In this document: positions 1 through 7,937 of the stretch, piece after piece
Layout of the letters: the number at the start of each line of letters is the position of its first letter
Numbering within the stretch: position 1 is the stretch's first letter
NCBI GenBank assembly: GCA_945927915.1
Contig: CAMEMX010000068.1
Span: 1-7,937, forward strand
DNA from: an uncultured Clostridia bacterium
Lineage (GTDB): Bacteria > Bacillota > Clostridia > Oscillospirales > Oscillospiraceae
Direction of reading: 5' to 3'
Length of the DNA stretch: 7,937 bases
Translations under genes and position numbers: made by a program
Notes under the pieces: model-generated
Databases searched by the model: none
What the model saw: only the letters and a program-made list of their open reading frames with translations
Told to the model about the DNA's origin: nothing

Positions 1-524
1 GTTTCTGCACATGATAACGAATCAAGAGGCGACAGCCTCTGGTTTACATAATCTACATATTGAAATCTCGTCCCGTTTTCCTCCAAAAGCTCCGACCGTT
101 GCGCAACGCGCCAATTCGGCAGCGCGTCGAGATTTGGGAAATAGCGGTCGGCCGGAAGGGTCAGCAGCGTTTTCGTCACGAACGCACGGCGGCAATAGGG
201 CAGCAGTGCCTCGTAAAGCGACGCTCCGCCGATCAGGCACACCTCGTCCGGCGGGAGGTCTTTGATTTCCGCAAGCAGCGCCGCCACGGAGGAAAACACC
301 TCCGCGCCCTCGACGCGATAGTTTGGGTCGCGCGACAAAACCAGATTCCGCCTGCGCGGGAGCGGGCGCGAATGCGGCAGGGATTCGAGCGTTTTTCGCC
401 CCATAATGACGGTTTTTCCCTCCGTCAGCGCGCGAAAACGGCGCAAATCGGCGGAAATCGACACAAGCAGGCGGTTTTCCCGCCCGATGCCCCAGTTCTC
501 GGTCACATTGACAACAGCGTCCAT
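1..524 (-). CDS. folA: Dihydrofolate reductase, 3' end beyond the window
   Basis: Reduces dihydrofolate to tetrahydrofolate with NADPH in the cytoplasm, recycling the dihydrofolate released by the thymidylate synthase encoded just upstream. The ATG at 524-522 follows AAGGA seven bases upstream. The frame is open for 174 codons to the window edge. Visible family marks are the N-terminal NWGIGREN segment, SADLRRF with the catalytic acidic residue (equivalent to E. coli Asp27), the cofactor-binding VIMGRKTLESLP stretch, RRRNLVLSRD, the LIGGASLY glycine motif, and a closing FQYVDYV strand near residues 154-160. The Trp usual after the Met20-type loop is replaced (NRLLVSIS), which I recall in clostridial enzymes. 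Family members usually end near residue 160-170, so little should be missing, yet the frame continues without a stop through a short hairpin. No separate promoter was found, so co-transcription with thyA is likely. The identification is secure; the C-terminal end is unknown. Confidence 0.93.
   Translation of the reverse strand, partial: MDAVVNVTENWGIGRENRLLVSISADLRRFRALTEGKTVIMGRKTLESLPHSRPLPRRRNLVLSRDPNYRVEGAEVFSSVAALLAEIKDLPPDEVCLIGGASLYEALLPYCRRAFVTKTLLTLPADRYFPNLDALPNWRVAQRSELLEENGTRFQYVDYVNQRLSPLDSLSCAE
25..40. repeat. Small hairpin at the 3' end of folA
   Basis: AGAGGC at 25-30 and GCCTCT at 35-40 form a perfect 6-bp stem around a 4-base loop. It lies in the folA reading frame just after the point where the dihydrofolate reductase fold normally ends. 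On the minus strand it is followed by TTGATTCGTTATC, which is not a proper U tract, so a terminator is possible but weakly supported. It might equally be the edge of a dispersed repeat that has extended the frame. Confidence 0.35.
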
Positions 525-543
525 CCTACTTTCCTTTCTGTAA

Positions 544-590
544 CTTGCCGCCTTTCGCTCATCGGCGCAGGGGCGCAGCACAACGGCAAG
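544..590 (-). promoter_or_regulatory. Possible stem-loop in the folA leader
   Basis: CTTGCCG at 544-550 is complementary to CGGCAAG at 584-590, giving a 7-bp stem with a 33-base GC-rich loop. In the thyA-folA transcript it would end about 19 bases before the folA start codon and just upstream of its ribosome binding site. It matches no riboswitch family I recognise. It may be a chance pairing in GC-rich sequence, or part of the repeat cluster that fills this gap. Confidence 0.25.
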
Positions 591-601
591 CGGAGTCACC
601 T

Positions 602-640
602 GCCATGTCATTGCGAGGAGCGCAGCGACGTGGCAATCTA
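602..640. repeat. Dispersed palindromic repeat (CHCEERSDVAI type)
   Basis: The segment contains ATTGC (610-614), GAGGAGCGCAGCGACGTG and GCAAT (633-637), so its ends are inverted copies around a GC-rich centre. Translated on the plus strand it reads CHCEERSDVAI in one frame and MSLRGAQRRGNL in another. I recall both peptides as artefact translations of a short interspersed repeat common in bacterial genomes, including clostridial ones. It sits in the 169-bp gap between thyA and folA, where it would be transcribed but not translated. One copy is visible here, so its repeated nature rests on memory of the motif and not on this window. Confidence 0.7.
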
Positions 641-658
641 ATCATCCGTTTCCGCACC

Positions 659-677
659 GGGCGGCAGGTTGCCGCCC
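659..677. repeat. GC-rich hairpin just downstream of thyA
   Basis: GGGCGGCA at 659-666 pairs with TGCCGCCC at 670-677 across a 3-base loop, 17 bases after the thyA stop codon. On the minus strand it is followed by GGTGCGG, not a run of T, so it does not look like a rho-independent terminator. It may stabilise the thyA message end, attenuate folA, or belong to the neighbouring repeat. Confidence 0.5.
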
Positions 678-693
678 CAACAACAATCGCGCG

Positions 694-1524
694 TCAGACG
701 GCGACAGGGATCTTTTCCCGGAATTCGTGGTACTGATAGCCCTCCAGCCGGAAATCGTCGACGGTAAACCGGTAGAAATCCTTCACATCCGGGTTTACAT
801 AAAACTTCGGCGCGGGCAGCGGCTCGTTTTCCAGCATCCGCTCGACCAACGGCACATGGCGGTCGTAGATATGGCAGTCCGCGATGACGTGCACCAGCTC
901 GCCGGCCTGCAGGCCGCTGACCTGCGCAAGCATATGGACGAGCACGGCGTACTGCACAACGTTCCAGTTGTTCGCCGTGAGCATATCCTGCGAGCGCTGG
1001 TTGAGGATCGCGTTGAGCGTGTTGCCGCTGACGTTGAAGGTCATCGAGTAGGCGCAGGGATAGAGCGCCATGTCGTGCAGATCCTCAAAATTGTACAGAT
1101 TTGTCAGGATCCTGCGGCTGGCGGGGTTGTTTTTCAGGTCAAAAAGTACGCGGTCGACCTGATCGAACTCGCCCTCCGGGTAGCGGTGCTTCACACCGAG
1201 CTGGTAGCCGTAGGCCTTGCCAATGGAGCCGTTTTCGTCCGCCCAGCTATCCCAGACATGGCTGGCGAGGTCGTGGACGTTGTTCGACTTTTTCTGCCAG
1301 ATCCACAGCAGCTCGTCGATGCACGAGCGCAGGTACGTCCGCCGCAGGGTCATGATCGGGAATTCCTCGCGCAGGTCATAGCGGTTCACAACGCCGAAGC
1401 ACTTGACGGTGTGCGCCGGCGAGCCGTCGGCCCAGCGCGGGCGCACGTCGCGGTCGGTATCCCAGACGCCCTCGGAGAGGATCTTTTTGCAGGTCTCGCG
1501 GTAAAGAAGGTCAGCCTTACTCAT
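694..1524 (-). CDS. thyA: Thymidylate synthase (ThyA type), divergent active-site surroundings
   Basis: Converts dUMP and methylene-tetrahydrofolate to dTMP and dihydrofolate, the only de novo source of dTMP. The protein has 276 residues, within the usual 264-280. Recognisable parts are ELLW (E71), W91 in VWDSWADENG, Y105, the SRR pair (R137, R138) that contacts dUMP in the partner subunit, nucleophile C157 in YPCAY, QRSQD (R177, S178, D180), N188, the HIY pair (H218, Y220) and the closing PVAV. Two places are unusual: the His normally after the catalytic Cys is Ala158, and the usual LGLPF before the conserved Asn is TANNW. The N-terminal phosphate-loop region is also longer than in E. coli. 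The start chosen is the ATG at 1524-1522 with GGGTGA ahead of it. An in-frame upstream ATG at 1569 would begin inside the promoter. folA follows and consumes the dihydrofolate. Assignment to the family is firm. Confidence 0.95.
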   Translation of the reverse strand: MSKADLLYRETCKKILSEGVWDTDRDVRPRWADGSPAHTVKCFGVVNRYDLREEFPIMTLRRTYLRSCIDELLWIWQKKSNNVHDLASHVWDSWADENGSIGKAYGYQLGVKHRYPEGEFDQVDRVLFDLKNNPASRRILTNLYNFEDLHDMALYPCAYSMTFNVSGNTLNAILNQRSQDMLTANNWNVVQYAVLVHMLAQVSGLQAGELVHVIADCHIYDRHVPLVERMLENEPLPAPKFYVNPDVKDFYRFTVDDFRLEGYQYHEFREKIPVAV

Positions 1525-1540
1525 AATAATCACCCACAAA

Positions 1541-1569
1541 AGCATACCAGATTCCGTCTTGAATGTCAA
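1541..1569 (-). promoter_or_regulatory. Likely sigma-A promoter of thyA
   Basis: Read on the minus strand, TTGACA (1569-1564) matches the -35 consensus perfectly. It is followed after 17 bases by TATGCT (1546-1541), a four-of-six match to the -10 box. It starts 10 bases downstream of the preceding terminator hairpin, which suits a fresh transcription start. The predicted start point near 1534 would leave a leader of only about 10 bases, barely containing the GGGTGA ribosome binding site. Confidence 0.6.
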
Positions 1570-1575
1570 TCATCG

Positions 1576-1613
1576 AAAAGCGGAGAGCCGGGTTCGGCTC
1601 TCCGCTGTTTTTT
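1576..1613. terminator. Terminator hairpin, possibly bidirectional
   Basis: AGCGGAGAGCCG (1579-1590) and CGGCTCTCCGCT (1595-1606) form a perfect 12-bp stem with a GGTT loop. On the minus strand it lies 18 bases after the stop of the zinc-ribbon gene and is followed by TTTCG, a short U tract that may suffice with so stable a stem. On the plus strand it is followed by GTTTTTT, a better U tract. It therefore separates the zinc-ribbon unit from thyA and could also block antisense transcripts. Confidence 0.85.
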
Positions 1614-1624
1614 CGAGAGAAGAA

Positions 1625-2218
1625 TTACTTTCTCTTGATGTGCTGCAGCAGCTCGACGGTCTTTGCGGTGTTCATCGCGATGCTGCGCAGATTGGTCGCG
1701 TTGTTCAGCGCGATCATACCGCCGGCGACGACGATAAAGGCCGACAGGATGCCGCCCAGAATGTACACAATGCCCATCAACTCATCGTAGTCAAAGGCAT
1801 TAACGCCTGCCACCAGACCCGCGATGACCATGCCCGCAAAGATGATCCACAGGATCACGCGCATGAAGACGATCCAGCCCATGCCCTTGCCGGTCTTGCC
1901 GCTGAACTCATTGACGGGCATCGGCTGCTGCGGATAGACGGGCGGCGCGTAGCCCGGATTTACCGGCGGGACATAGCCCGGATTTACCGGCGGAACGTAG
2001 CCGGGGTTGACGGGCGGGGTCTTGGGCTGCTGCGGAGCTGCCTGCGGAGCGGCTTTCGGCGCTTCCTGCGGCGCAGCCTGCGGCGCTTCCTGCGCAGCGG
2101 GCTGTCCCTCCGGAGCCTTGGGCGCCTCGGCGGCTTCGACGGGCGCACCGCAGAAGCGGCAGAATGCCGCGTCGGAGCTGACCTGATTGCCGCACTTCTT
2201 ACAAACGATCATTGCCAT
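1625..2218 (-). CDS. Zinc-ribbon, proline-rich protein with two membrane helices
   Basis: A 197-residue protein of unknown function. Residues 6-24 form a zinc ribbon of the CxxC...CxxC kind (C6, C9, C20, C23, with CGxP-like knuckles). Residues 28-101 are a low-complexity Ala/Pro/Gln linker ending in three copies of an eight-residue PPVNPGYV-like unit. Two hydrophobic segments follow at about 115-139 and 149-171, then a basic tail ending KRK. This layout is widespread among Firmicutes membrane proteins annotated only as zinc-ribbon domain proteins; I cannot assign a role. The ribbon and linker are probably cytoplasmic since there is no signal peptide. The ATG at 2218-2216 has a perfect GGAGG seven bases upstream; an ATG ten codons earlier (2248) has no such site. 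It has its own promoter and terminator, so it appears monocistronic and independent of the atp genes. Confidence 0.9.
   Translation of the reverse strand: MAMIVCKKCGNQVSSDAAFCRFCGAPVEAAEAPKAPEGQPAAQEAPQAAPQEAPKAAPQAAPQQPKTPPVNPGYVPPVNPGYVPPVNPGYAPPVYPQQPMPVNEFSGKTGKGMGWIVFMRVILWIIFAGMVIAGLVAGVNAFDYDELMGIVYILGGILSAFIVVAGGMIALNNATNLRSIAMNTAKTVELLQHIKRK
1951..2022. repeat. Three 24-bp tandem units inside the zinc-ribbon gene
   Basis: Three consecutive 24-bp units begin AGCCCGGATTTACC (1951), AGCCCGGATTTACC (1975) and AGCCGGGGTTGACG (1999). The first two differ at only a few bases and the third is more diverged. They encode the repeated VNPGYVPP-type octapeptide of the linker. The length keeps the reading frame, so unit gain or loss between strains would only change linker length. 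Confidence 0.85.
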
Positions 2219-2225
2219 AATGTAT

Positions 2226-2230
2226 CCTCC
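2226..2230 (-). promoter_or_regulatory. Strong ribosome binding site deciding the zinc-ribbon start
   Basis: GGAGG on the minus strand, within AAGGGAGG, lies seven bases before the ATG at 2218. It fixes that codon as the start over the upstream in-frame ATG at 2248. Confidence 0.85.
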
Positions 2231-2252
2231 CTTTTTTATTTTCGCCATCTTT

Positions 2253-2282
2253 ATTATATTGCCGCGGAAACTGCCCTGTCAA
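2253..2282 (-). promoter_or_regulatory. Perfect-consensus sigma-A promoter of the zinc-ribbon gene
   Basis: On the minus strand TTGACA (2282-2277) and TATAAT (2258-2253) both match the housekeeping consensus in every base, 18 bases apart. Transcription should start near 2246, giving a leader of roughly 28 bases that includes the GGAGG site. It begins about 20 bases beyond the atp operon terminator. I see no operator palindrome over it, which suggests strong constitutive expression. Confidence 0.88.
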
Positions 2283-2302
2283 GCAGAAAATGCCTGTCAC
2301 GC

Positions 2303-2332
2303 AAAAAAGTGCGCCCCGGAGGGCGCACTTTT

Positions 2333-2333
<1 letters not shown>
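2303..2333 (-). terminator. Rho-independent terminator of the atp operon
   Basis: GTGCGCCC (2309-2316) and GGGCGCAC (2321-2328) form an 8-bp GC-rich stem with a 4-base loop, extended by A/T pairs on both sides. On the minus strand it is followed by TTTTTT. The A-rich upstream arm touches the last base of the atpC stop codon, so the operon ends immediately after its last gene. Confidence 0.93.
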
Positions 2334-4149
<1,816 letters not shown>

Positions 4150-4159
4150 TTATTTCAGC

Positions 4160-5005
4160 TTATAGCGCTTCCGCGCCGGAAACGATTTCCGTAATTTCCT
4201 GCGTAATGACCGCCTGACGCGCGCGGTTGTATTTCAGCACCAGCGTGTCGATGATCTCGCCGGCGTTTTTGTTGGCGGCGTTCATCGCGGTGCGGCGTGC
4301 GCCGTGCTCCGAGGCCTCCGCCTCGCACAGGGCGGAGAACAGGACGCCCGAAACATACTGCGGCACGATGGCGGCGATCAGCTCCTCCGCCTCGCCCTCG
4401 ACGAGGGCGCCGGAATAGCGTGTTTCGCCCTGCTGCAGCGTGATGGGCAGCAGCGCGTCGCTCACGGGCACCTGCGAGAGCATGGACTGGAACCGGGTGT
4501 AGGCCACGACCACGCGGTCGAACTGCTCCTCGGCGTAGAGCCTGCAAAGGAGCCTCGCCATCTGCGTGCAGTCGCCGATGCCGACCGAGCCGGTCACGCC
4601 GAAATAGGTGCTGACCACCTCGCAGCCGAGGCGCTGAAAATGCTCCAGCGCCTTCTTGCCGACGGGCAGGACGCAGTAGTCCTCGCCCTGCGTCATGTCA
4701 CGAACCATGCGGAACAGGTTGGCGTTATAGCCGCCCGCCAGACCGCGGTCGCCCGCGATGACGACATAGCAGGTCTTTTTCACCTCGCGCGCCTGCGCGA
4801 AGACGGTCGGGCTTTCCGCCGCACCCGCCTGCAGGCCGGAGATGGCTTCGAGCAGGACCTCGTGGTAGGGGCGGGCATTTTCGACCCGCTGCTTTGCCCG
4901 GCGCAGCTTCGACGTTGCCACAAGCTCCATCGCCTTGGTGATCTGGCGGGTGCTTTCGACGCTCTTGATGCGCGTCTTGATCTGTTTCATCGACGCTCCG
5001 GACAT
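4160..5005 (-). CDS. atpG: ATP synthase F1 subunit gamma (central shaft)
   Basis: Rotating central stalk that links the c ring to conformational changes in beta. It has 281 residues, close to the usual 285. The N-terminal helix shows IKSVESTRQITKAMELVA and the C-terminal helix shows the conserved NRARQAVITQEITEIV; these pair as the coiled coil inside the head. The Rossmann-like middle contains VIAGDRGLAGGYN. Only three bases separate its ATG (5005-5003) from the atpA stop, and its AAGGAG ribosome binding site lies across the end of atpA, six bases before the start, so the two genes are probably translationally coupled. Confidence 0.97.
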   Translation of the reverse strand: MSGASMKQIKTRIKSVESTRQITKAMELVATSKLRRAKQRVENARPYHEVLLEAISGLQAGAAESPTVFAQAREVKKTCYVVIAGDRGLAGGYNANLFRMVRDMTQGEDYCVLPVGKKALEHFQRLGCEVVSTYFGVTGSVGIGDCTQMARLLCRLYAEEQFDRVVVAYTRFQSMLSQVPVSDALLPITLQQGETRYSGALVEGEAEELIAAIVPQYVSGVLFSALCEAEASEHGARRTAMNAANKNAGEIIDTLVLKYNRARQAVITQEITEIVSGAEAL

Positions 5006-5008
5006 GGC

Positions 5009-6523
5009 TTACTCCTTCGCGGCGAACTGCGCGCGGCAGGTCTCGATGGCCTCGCGCAGGGCGGCCTCGTTTTCCTTGGTCAGCTCCTTCGTCTGGCGGA
5101 TGCTGTCCAGGATCGCCGGACGCTGGACGGTCAGATAGTCATACAGCGCAGTCTCGAAGTCATGGATGCGCTCGACGGGCACGCTGGAGAGCATATCCTT
5201 CGTGACGGCGTAGATGATGGCGACCTGCAGCGCGACGTCGACGGGCGAATTGCGGTCCTGCTTCAGGATCTCCACGACGCGTGCGCCCTGCTCCAGACGG
5301 GCCTTGGTGTCGGCGTCGAGGTCGGAGCCGAACTGGGCGAAGGATTGCAGCTCGCGGTACTGCGAGTACATCAGCTTCAACGAGCCCGCGACCTTCTTCA
5401 TCGCCTTGATCTGGGCGCTGCCGCCGACGCGGGAGACGGAGATGCCGGGGTTGATGGCGGGCCGGACGCCCGCGTGGAACAGCTCGGACTCCAGATAGAT
5501 CTGACCGTCCGTGATGGAAATGACGTTGGTCGGGATATAGGCAGAGACGTCGCCGGCCTGCGTCTCGATGATGGGCAGCGCGGTGATCGAGCCGCCGCCG
5601 TACTCCGGCGCGACGCGGGCCGCACGCTCCAAAAGTCTCGAATGCAGGTAGAACACGTCGCCGGGATAGGCCTCGCGTCCGGGCGGGCGGCGGATGAGCA
5701 GGGACAGGGCGCGGTAGGCGACGGCGTGCTTGGAAAGGTCGTCGTAGACGATGAGCACGTCCTTGCCCTGATCCATGAAATATTCGCCCATGGTGCAGCC
5801 GGAATAGGGCGCGATATACTGTAACGGTGCAAGCTCGGACGCCGTCGCGGACACGACGATGGTATAATCCATCGCGCCGTTTTTCTCCAGCGTATCGACG
5901 AGCTGCGCGACGGTCGAGCGCTTCTGGCCGATGGCGACATAGATGCAGGTGACGCCCTTGCCCTTCTGATTGATGATGGTGTCCGTCGCGATGACGGTCT
6001 TGCCGGTCTGGCGGTCGCCGATGATGAGCTCGCGCTGACCGCGGCCGATGGGGATCATCGAGTCGATCGCCTTGATGCCCGTTTGCAGCGGCACGGAGAC
6101 GGATTTACGCTCGATGATGCCGGGGGCGTTGCGCTCGATGGGGCGCATTTCCTTCGCATCGATGGGGCCCTTGCCGTCGATGGGCTGACCGAGGGCGTCG
6201 ACGACTCTGCCGATGAGCGCCTCGCCGACAGGGACGGAGACGACCTGACCCGTGCGCTTGACGAGGCTTCCTTCACTGATGCCGACGTCGGTGCCGAGCA
6301 TGACGACGCTGACGCAGCTCTCTTCGAGGTTCAGCGCCATGCCGAACGAGTCGTTTTCAAAGCGCAGCAGCTCGTTGGCCTTGCACTTGTCGAGGCCATG
6401 TACCTTTGCGATGCCGTCGCCGACCTGAATGACATAGCCGATCTCGTCCTGCTGCGTCTTTGCGGCGTAATTCTTGATTTGATCCTTGATGATCTTACTG
6501 ATCTCTTCGATTTTCAGGTTCAC
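5009..6523 (-). CDS. atpA: ATP synthase F1 subunit alpha
   Basis: Non-catalytic partner of beta in the hexameric head; it binds nucleotide without turning it over and supplies the arginine finger. The length, 504 residues, is standard. The delta-binding N-terminal helix (about 1-22) is followed by the barrel ([11 protein letters not shown]), NAPGII, Walker A GDRQTGKT at 169-176, the [21 protein letters not shown] stretch, and [10 protein letters not shown] with the arginine finger at R365. The start is a GTG at 6523-6521, chosen because it begins the conserved MNLKIEEIS helix; GGTG lies five bases upstream and AAGG further back, so the site is modest. The gap after atpH is 13 bp and the gap before atpG is 3 bp. 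Confidence 0.98.
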   Translation of the reverse strand: MNLKIEEISKIIKDQIKNYAAKTQQDEIGYVIQVGDGIAKVHGLDKCKANELLRFENDSFGMALNLEESCVSVVMLGTDVGISEGSLVKRTGQVVSVPVGEALIGRVVDALGQPIDGKGPIDAKEMRPIERNAPGIIERKSVSVPLQTGIKAIDSMIPIGRGQRELIIGDRQTGKTVIATDTIINQKGKGVTCIYVAIGQKRSTVAQLVDTLEKNGAMDYTIVVSATASELAPLQYIAPYSGCTMGEYFMDQGKDVLIVYDDLSKHAVAYRALSLLIRRPPGREAYPGDVFYLHSRLLERAARVAPEYGGGSITALPIIETQAGDVSAYIPTNVISITDGQIYLESELFHAGVRPAINPGISVSRVGGSAQIKAMKKVAGSLKLMYSQYRELQSFAQFGSDLDADTKARLEQGARVVEILKQDRNSPVDVALQVAIIYAVTKDMLSSVPVERIHDFETALYDYLTVQRPAILDSIRQTKELTKENEAALREAIETCRAQFAAKE

Positions 6524-6536
6524 GGTTTCACCAACC

Positions 6537-7070
6537 TTATACTATCGTTTCAGACAGGCTGCGGCGCAGCTTGTCCAGTCTTGCGCGGATGCTGTCGTCG
6601 AGCTGCACGCCGCCGTAGCGCAGCGTGACGCCGCCGAGCAGCGACGCATCGGTACGGCACGTCAGCTCGACGTTCTTGCCCGTGATGCGCTCGAGCTTTT
6701 CCCGCAGGGCGGTCTTCTGGCGTTCGAGCATGGGCACGGCGGTGATCGCCGTGGCGCGCAGAAGCTCGTGCGCCTCATCGTAGCAGGCGTCAAACGCGTC
6801 GGCGCAGGCGAAAAAGCGATAAAATGCGCGTTTTTCGCACAGCAGGCACAGGAAATTGCGCAGCATGGGCTGCGTCTTGCCGAAGGCCTGCTGCAAAAGG
6901 CCGAGCTTTTCCGCCGTCTGGACGGCGGGCGTGTCGAGCAGCGTCACATACTGCGGCTGCTCCCGCAGGGCGCGGCGCACAATGGCCAGCTCCTGCCGCA
7001 CGCGTTCATCCTCGCCGGCCTCCTGCGCAAGCTCGAACAGCGCTTTTCCGTAAGCGGCGGCATCAATCAT
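6537..7070 (-). CDS. atpH: ATP synthase F1 subunit delta
   Basis: Peripheral-stalk cap that binds the N-termini of alpha and holds the b dimer to the top of F1. It has 177 residues, the normal size. The N-terminal helical domain starts [19 protein letters not shown], a form of the conserved YAxALFELA motif. The C-terminal domain ends with [20 protein letters not shown], matching the family's glycine-rich GG...D.S...RL signature. I chose the ATG at 7070-7068, which has AGGTG six bases upstream; a GTG three codons earlier (7079) is possible but has no well-placed ribosome binding site. The chosen start overlaps the end of atpF by eight bases, suggesting coupled translation, which fits two proteins of the same stalk. 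Confidence 0.94.
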   Translation of the reverse strand: MIDAAAYGKALFELAQEAGEDERVRQELAIVRRALREQPQYVTLLDTPAVQTAEKLGLLQQAFGKTQPMLRNFLCLLCEKRAFYRFFACADAFDACYDEAHELLRATAITAVPMLERQKTALREKLERITGKNVELTCRTDASLLGGVTLRYGGVQLDDSIRARLDKLRRSLSETIV

Positions 7071-7578
7071 GGCTGTCACCTAAATTGTCGATGAACGAGT
7101 CGATCAGGTCGCTGTGCTCGGCGGCCTTGATGTCGCGGGCCAGCACGGCCGAGGCGATGTCCACCGCCATGACGGTGACCTCGTCCTTGATGTCGTTCAT
7201 CGCGCGCTTTTTCTCCAGCGCGATCTGCTCGTCGGCGCGGCGAAGGGTCGCGGCGGCCTTGTCCTGCGCCTGGCGGAGCATCTCCTCGTCGCGGAGCTGC
7301 GCCTTGCGGTACGCCTCTTTCAAAATCGCCTCTTTTTCGGCGTTGGCCTCCGCCAGACGCGCCTCATACTGCGATTTCAGCTCCGCGGCGTCCGTTTTGG
7401 ACTTCTCCGCGTCGGCGTACTGATCGTCGATCTCCTTCTGGCGGTCGTCGATCATCTTCTTGACGGGCTTGAACAGGAATTTTTTCATCACGAAAAATAC
7501 GATCAGAAGATTGCATAACGTGAAGATCGAGGTCCAGATATTGAGGCTGATGAAGGGTTCACTTTCCAAAAAGAGCAA
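7063..7578 (-). CDS. atpF: ATP synthase Fo subunit b (peripheral stalk), TTG start
   Basis: Membrane-anchored stator stalk; two copies are expected per complex. The protein has 171 residues. A single membrane helix spans about residues 12-31 (LNIWTSIFTLCNLLIVFFVM), followed by the conserved FKPVKKMIDDRQKEI and then a long charged Ala/Glu/Lys coiled coil (about 40-145) that reaches delta. There is no ATG before residue 31, which would remove the membrane helix, so translation must begin at a TTG. TTG at 7578-7576 has GGGGAG seven bases upstream; TTG at 7569-7567 with GAGG ten bases upstream is an alternative that shortens it by three residues. A small hairpin overlaps the first of these binding sites. 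The gap from atpE is 36 bp, and the gene overlaps atpH by eight bases. Confidence 0.94.
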   Translation of the reverse strand: MLFLESEPFISLNIWTSIFTLCNLLIVFFVMKKFLFKPVKKMIDDRQKEIDDQYADAEKSKTDAAELKSQYEARLAEANAEKEAILKEAYRKAQLRDEEMLRQAQDKAAATLRRADEQIALEKKRAMNDIKDEVTVMAVDIASAVLARDIKAAEHSDLIDSFIDNLGDSHD

Positions 7579-7585
7579 ACCTCAA

Positions 7586-7602
7586 CTCCCCTTTCGTAAA
7601 GG
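7586..7602 (-). promoter_or_regulatory. Hairpin overlapping the atpF ribosome binding site
   Basis: On the minus strand CCTTT (7602-7598) can pair with AAAGG (7594-7590) across a 3-base loop. The second arm runs directly into the GGGGAG that serves the TTG start of atpF, hiding part of it. With the TTG start this would lower b synthesis relative to the strongly initiated c subunit upstream, in line with the many-c-to-two-b stoichiometry. The stem is only five pairs, so the effect is conjecture. Confidence 0.4.
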
Positions 7603-7614
7603 ATTTTGCCGAAA

Positions 7615-7937
<323 letters not shown>

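Noticed and set aside
60..641. Plus-strand open frame (193 codons) opposite folA ending in CHCEERSDVAI
   Set aside because: It is antisense to folA, and its C-terminus is simply the translated dispersed repeat.
659..677. Rho-independent terminator after thyA
   Set aside because: The stem is good, but no run of T follows on the minus strand, so it is listed only as a hairpin.
727..1638. Plus-strand open frame (303 codons) opposite thyA
   Set aside because: It is the antisense of a conserved thyA and reads through the terminator hairpin.
1951..2022. CRISPR array
   Set aside because: The 24-bp units are contiguous with no spacers and lie inside a coding region in frame.
4304..5824. Plus-strand open frame (506 codons) opposite atpG and atpA
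   Set aside because: It spans two certain minus-strand genes, has the same antisense composition, and shows no family motif.
7071..7079. Upstream GTG start for atpH
   Set aside because: The GTG forms part of the AGGTG that fits as the ribosome binding site for the ATG at 7070, so the ATG is the better start.

Overview
The window is an ordinary but informative piece of a GC-rich Gram-positive anaerobe, most likely a Clostridia member of the Oscillospiraceae/Ruminococcaceae type. That placement is an inference from the strong GGAGG-type ribosome binding sites, the Firmicutes-style ATP synthase proteins, the zinc-ribbon membrane protein and two short dispersed palindromic repeats of kinds I recall from such genomes. 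Every gene I can support lies on the minus strand, so transcription runs from right to left.

From right to left the layout is as follows. At 7858-7937 there is an AT-rich leader and, at the very edge, a GGGGACATGTCCCC-centred palindrome. At 2333-7857 lies the F1Fo ATP synthase operon atpE-atpF-atpH-atpA-atpG-atpD-atpC, encoding subunits c, b, delta, alpha, gamma, beta and epsilon. It has short gaps or overlaps and ends in a clean rho-independent terminator. The a subunit (atpB) is not visible and, if adjacent, must lie beyond the right edge. At 1579-2282 there is a single-gene unit: a perfect-consensus sigma-A promoter, a small zinc-ribbon, proline-rich, two-helix membrane protein, and a 12-bp-stem terminator. 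At 1-1569 there is a thymidylate unit: a promoter, thyA, a 169-bp gap containing a dispersed palindromic repeat, and folA (dihydrofolate reductase), which runs off the left edge.

The atp genes build one machine. The c ring and b stalk sit in the membrane, alpha, beta and gamma form the catalytic motor, delta ties the stalk to the head, and epsilon is the rotor-bound regulator. The c subunit carries glutamates in both ion-site helices (E31 and E64) plus T65, T66 and Y69, which resembles the two-carboxylate Na+-binding site described for Fusobacterium nucleatum. The epsilon subunit retains the IDxxRA motif and the arginines of the ATP-sensing Bacillus type. Together they suggest a Na+-coupled synthase whose reverse ATPase activity is restrained when ATP is low; this is inference. 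ThyA makes dTMP and dihydrofolate, and DHFR recycles the dihydrofolate, so the left-hand pair is a functional unit too.

I do not see an undescribed multi-gene system here. The points worth a second look are the ion-site signature of c, the ATP-site signature of epsilon, the divergent active site of ThyA, translation-tuning features inside the atp operon, and the small palindromic repeats.
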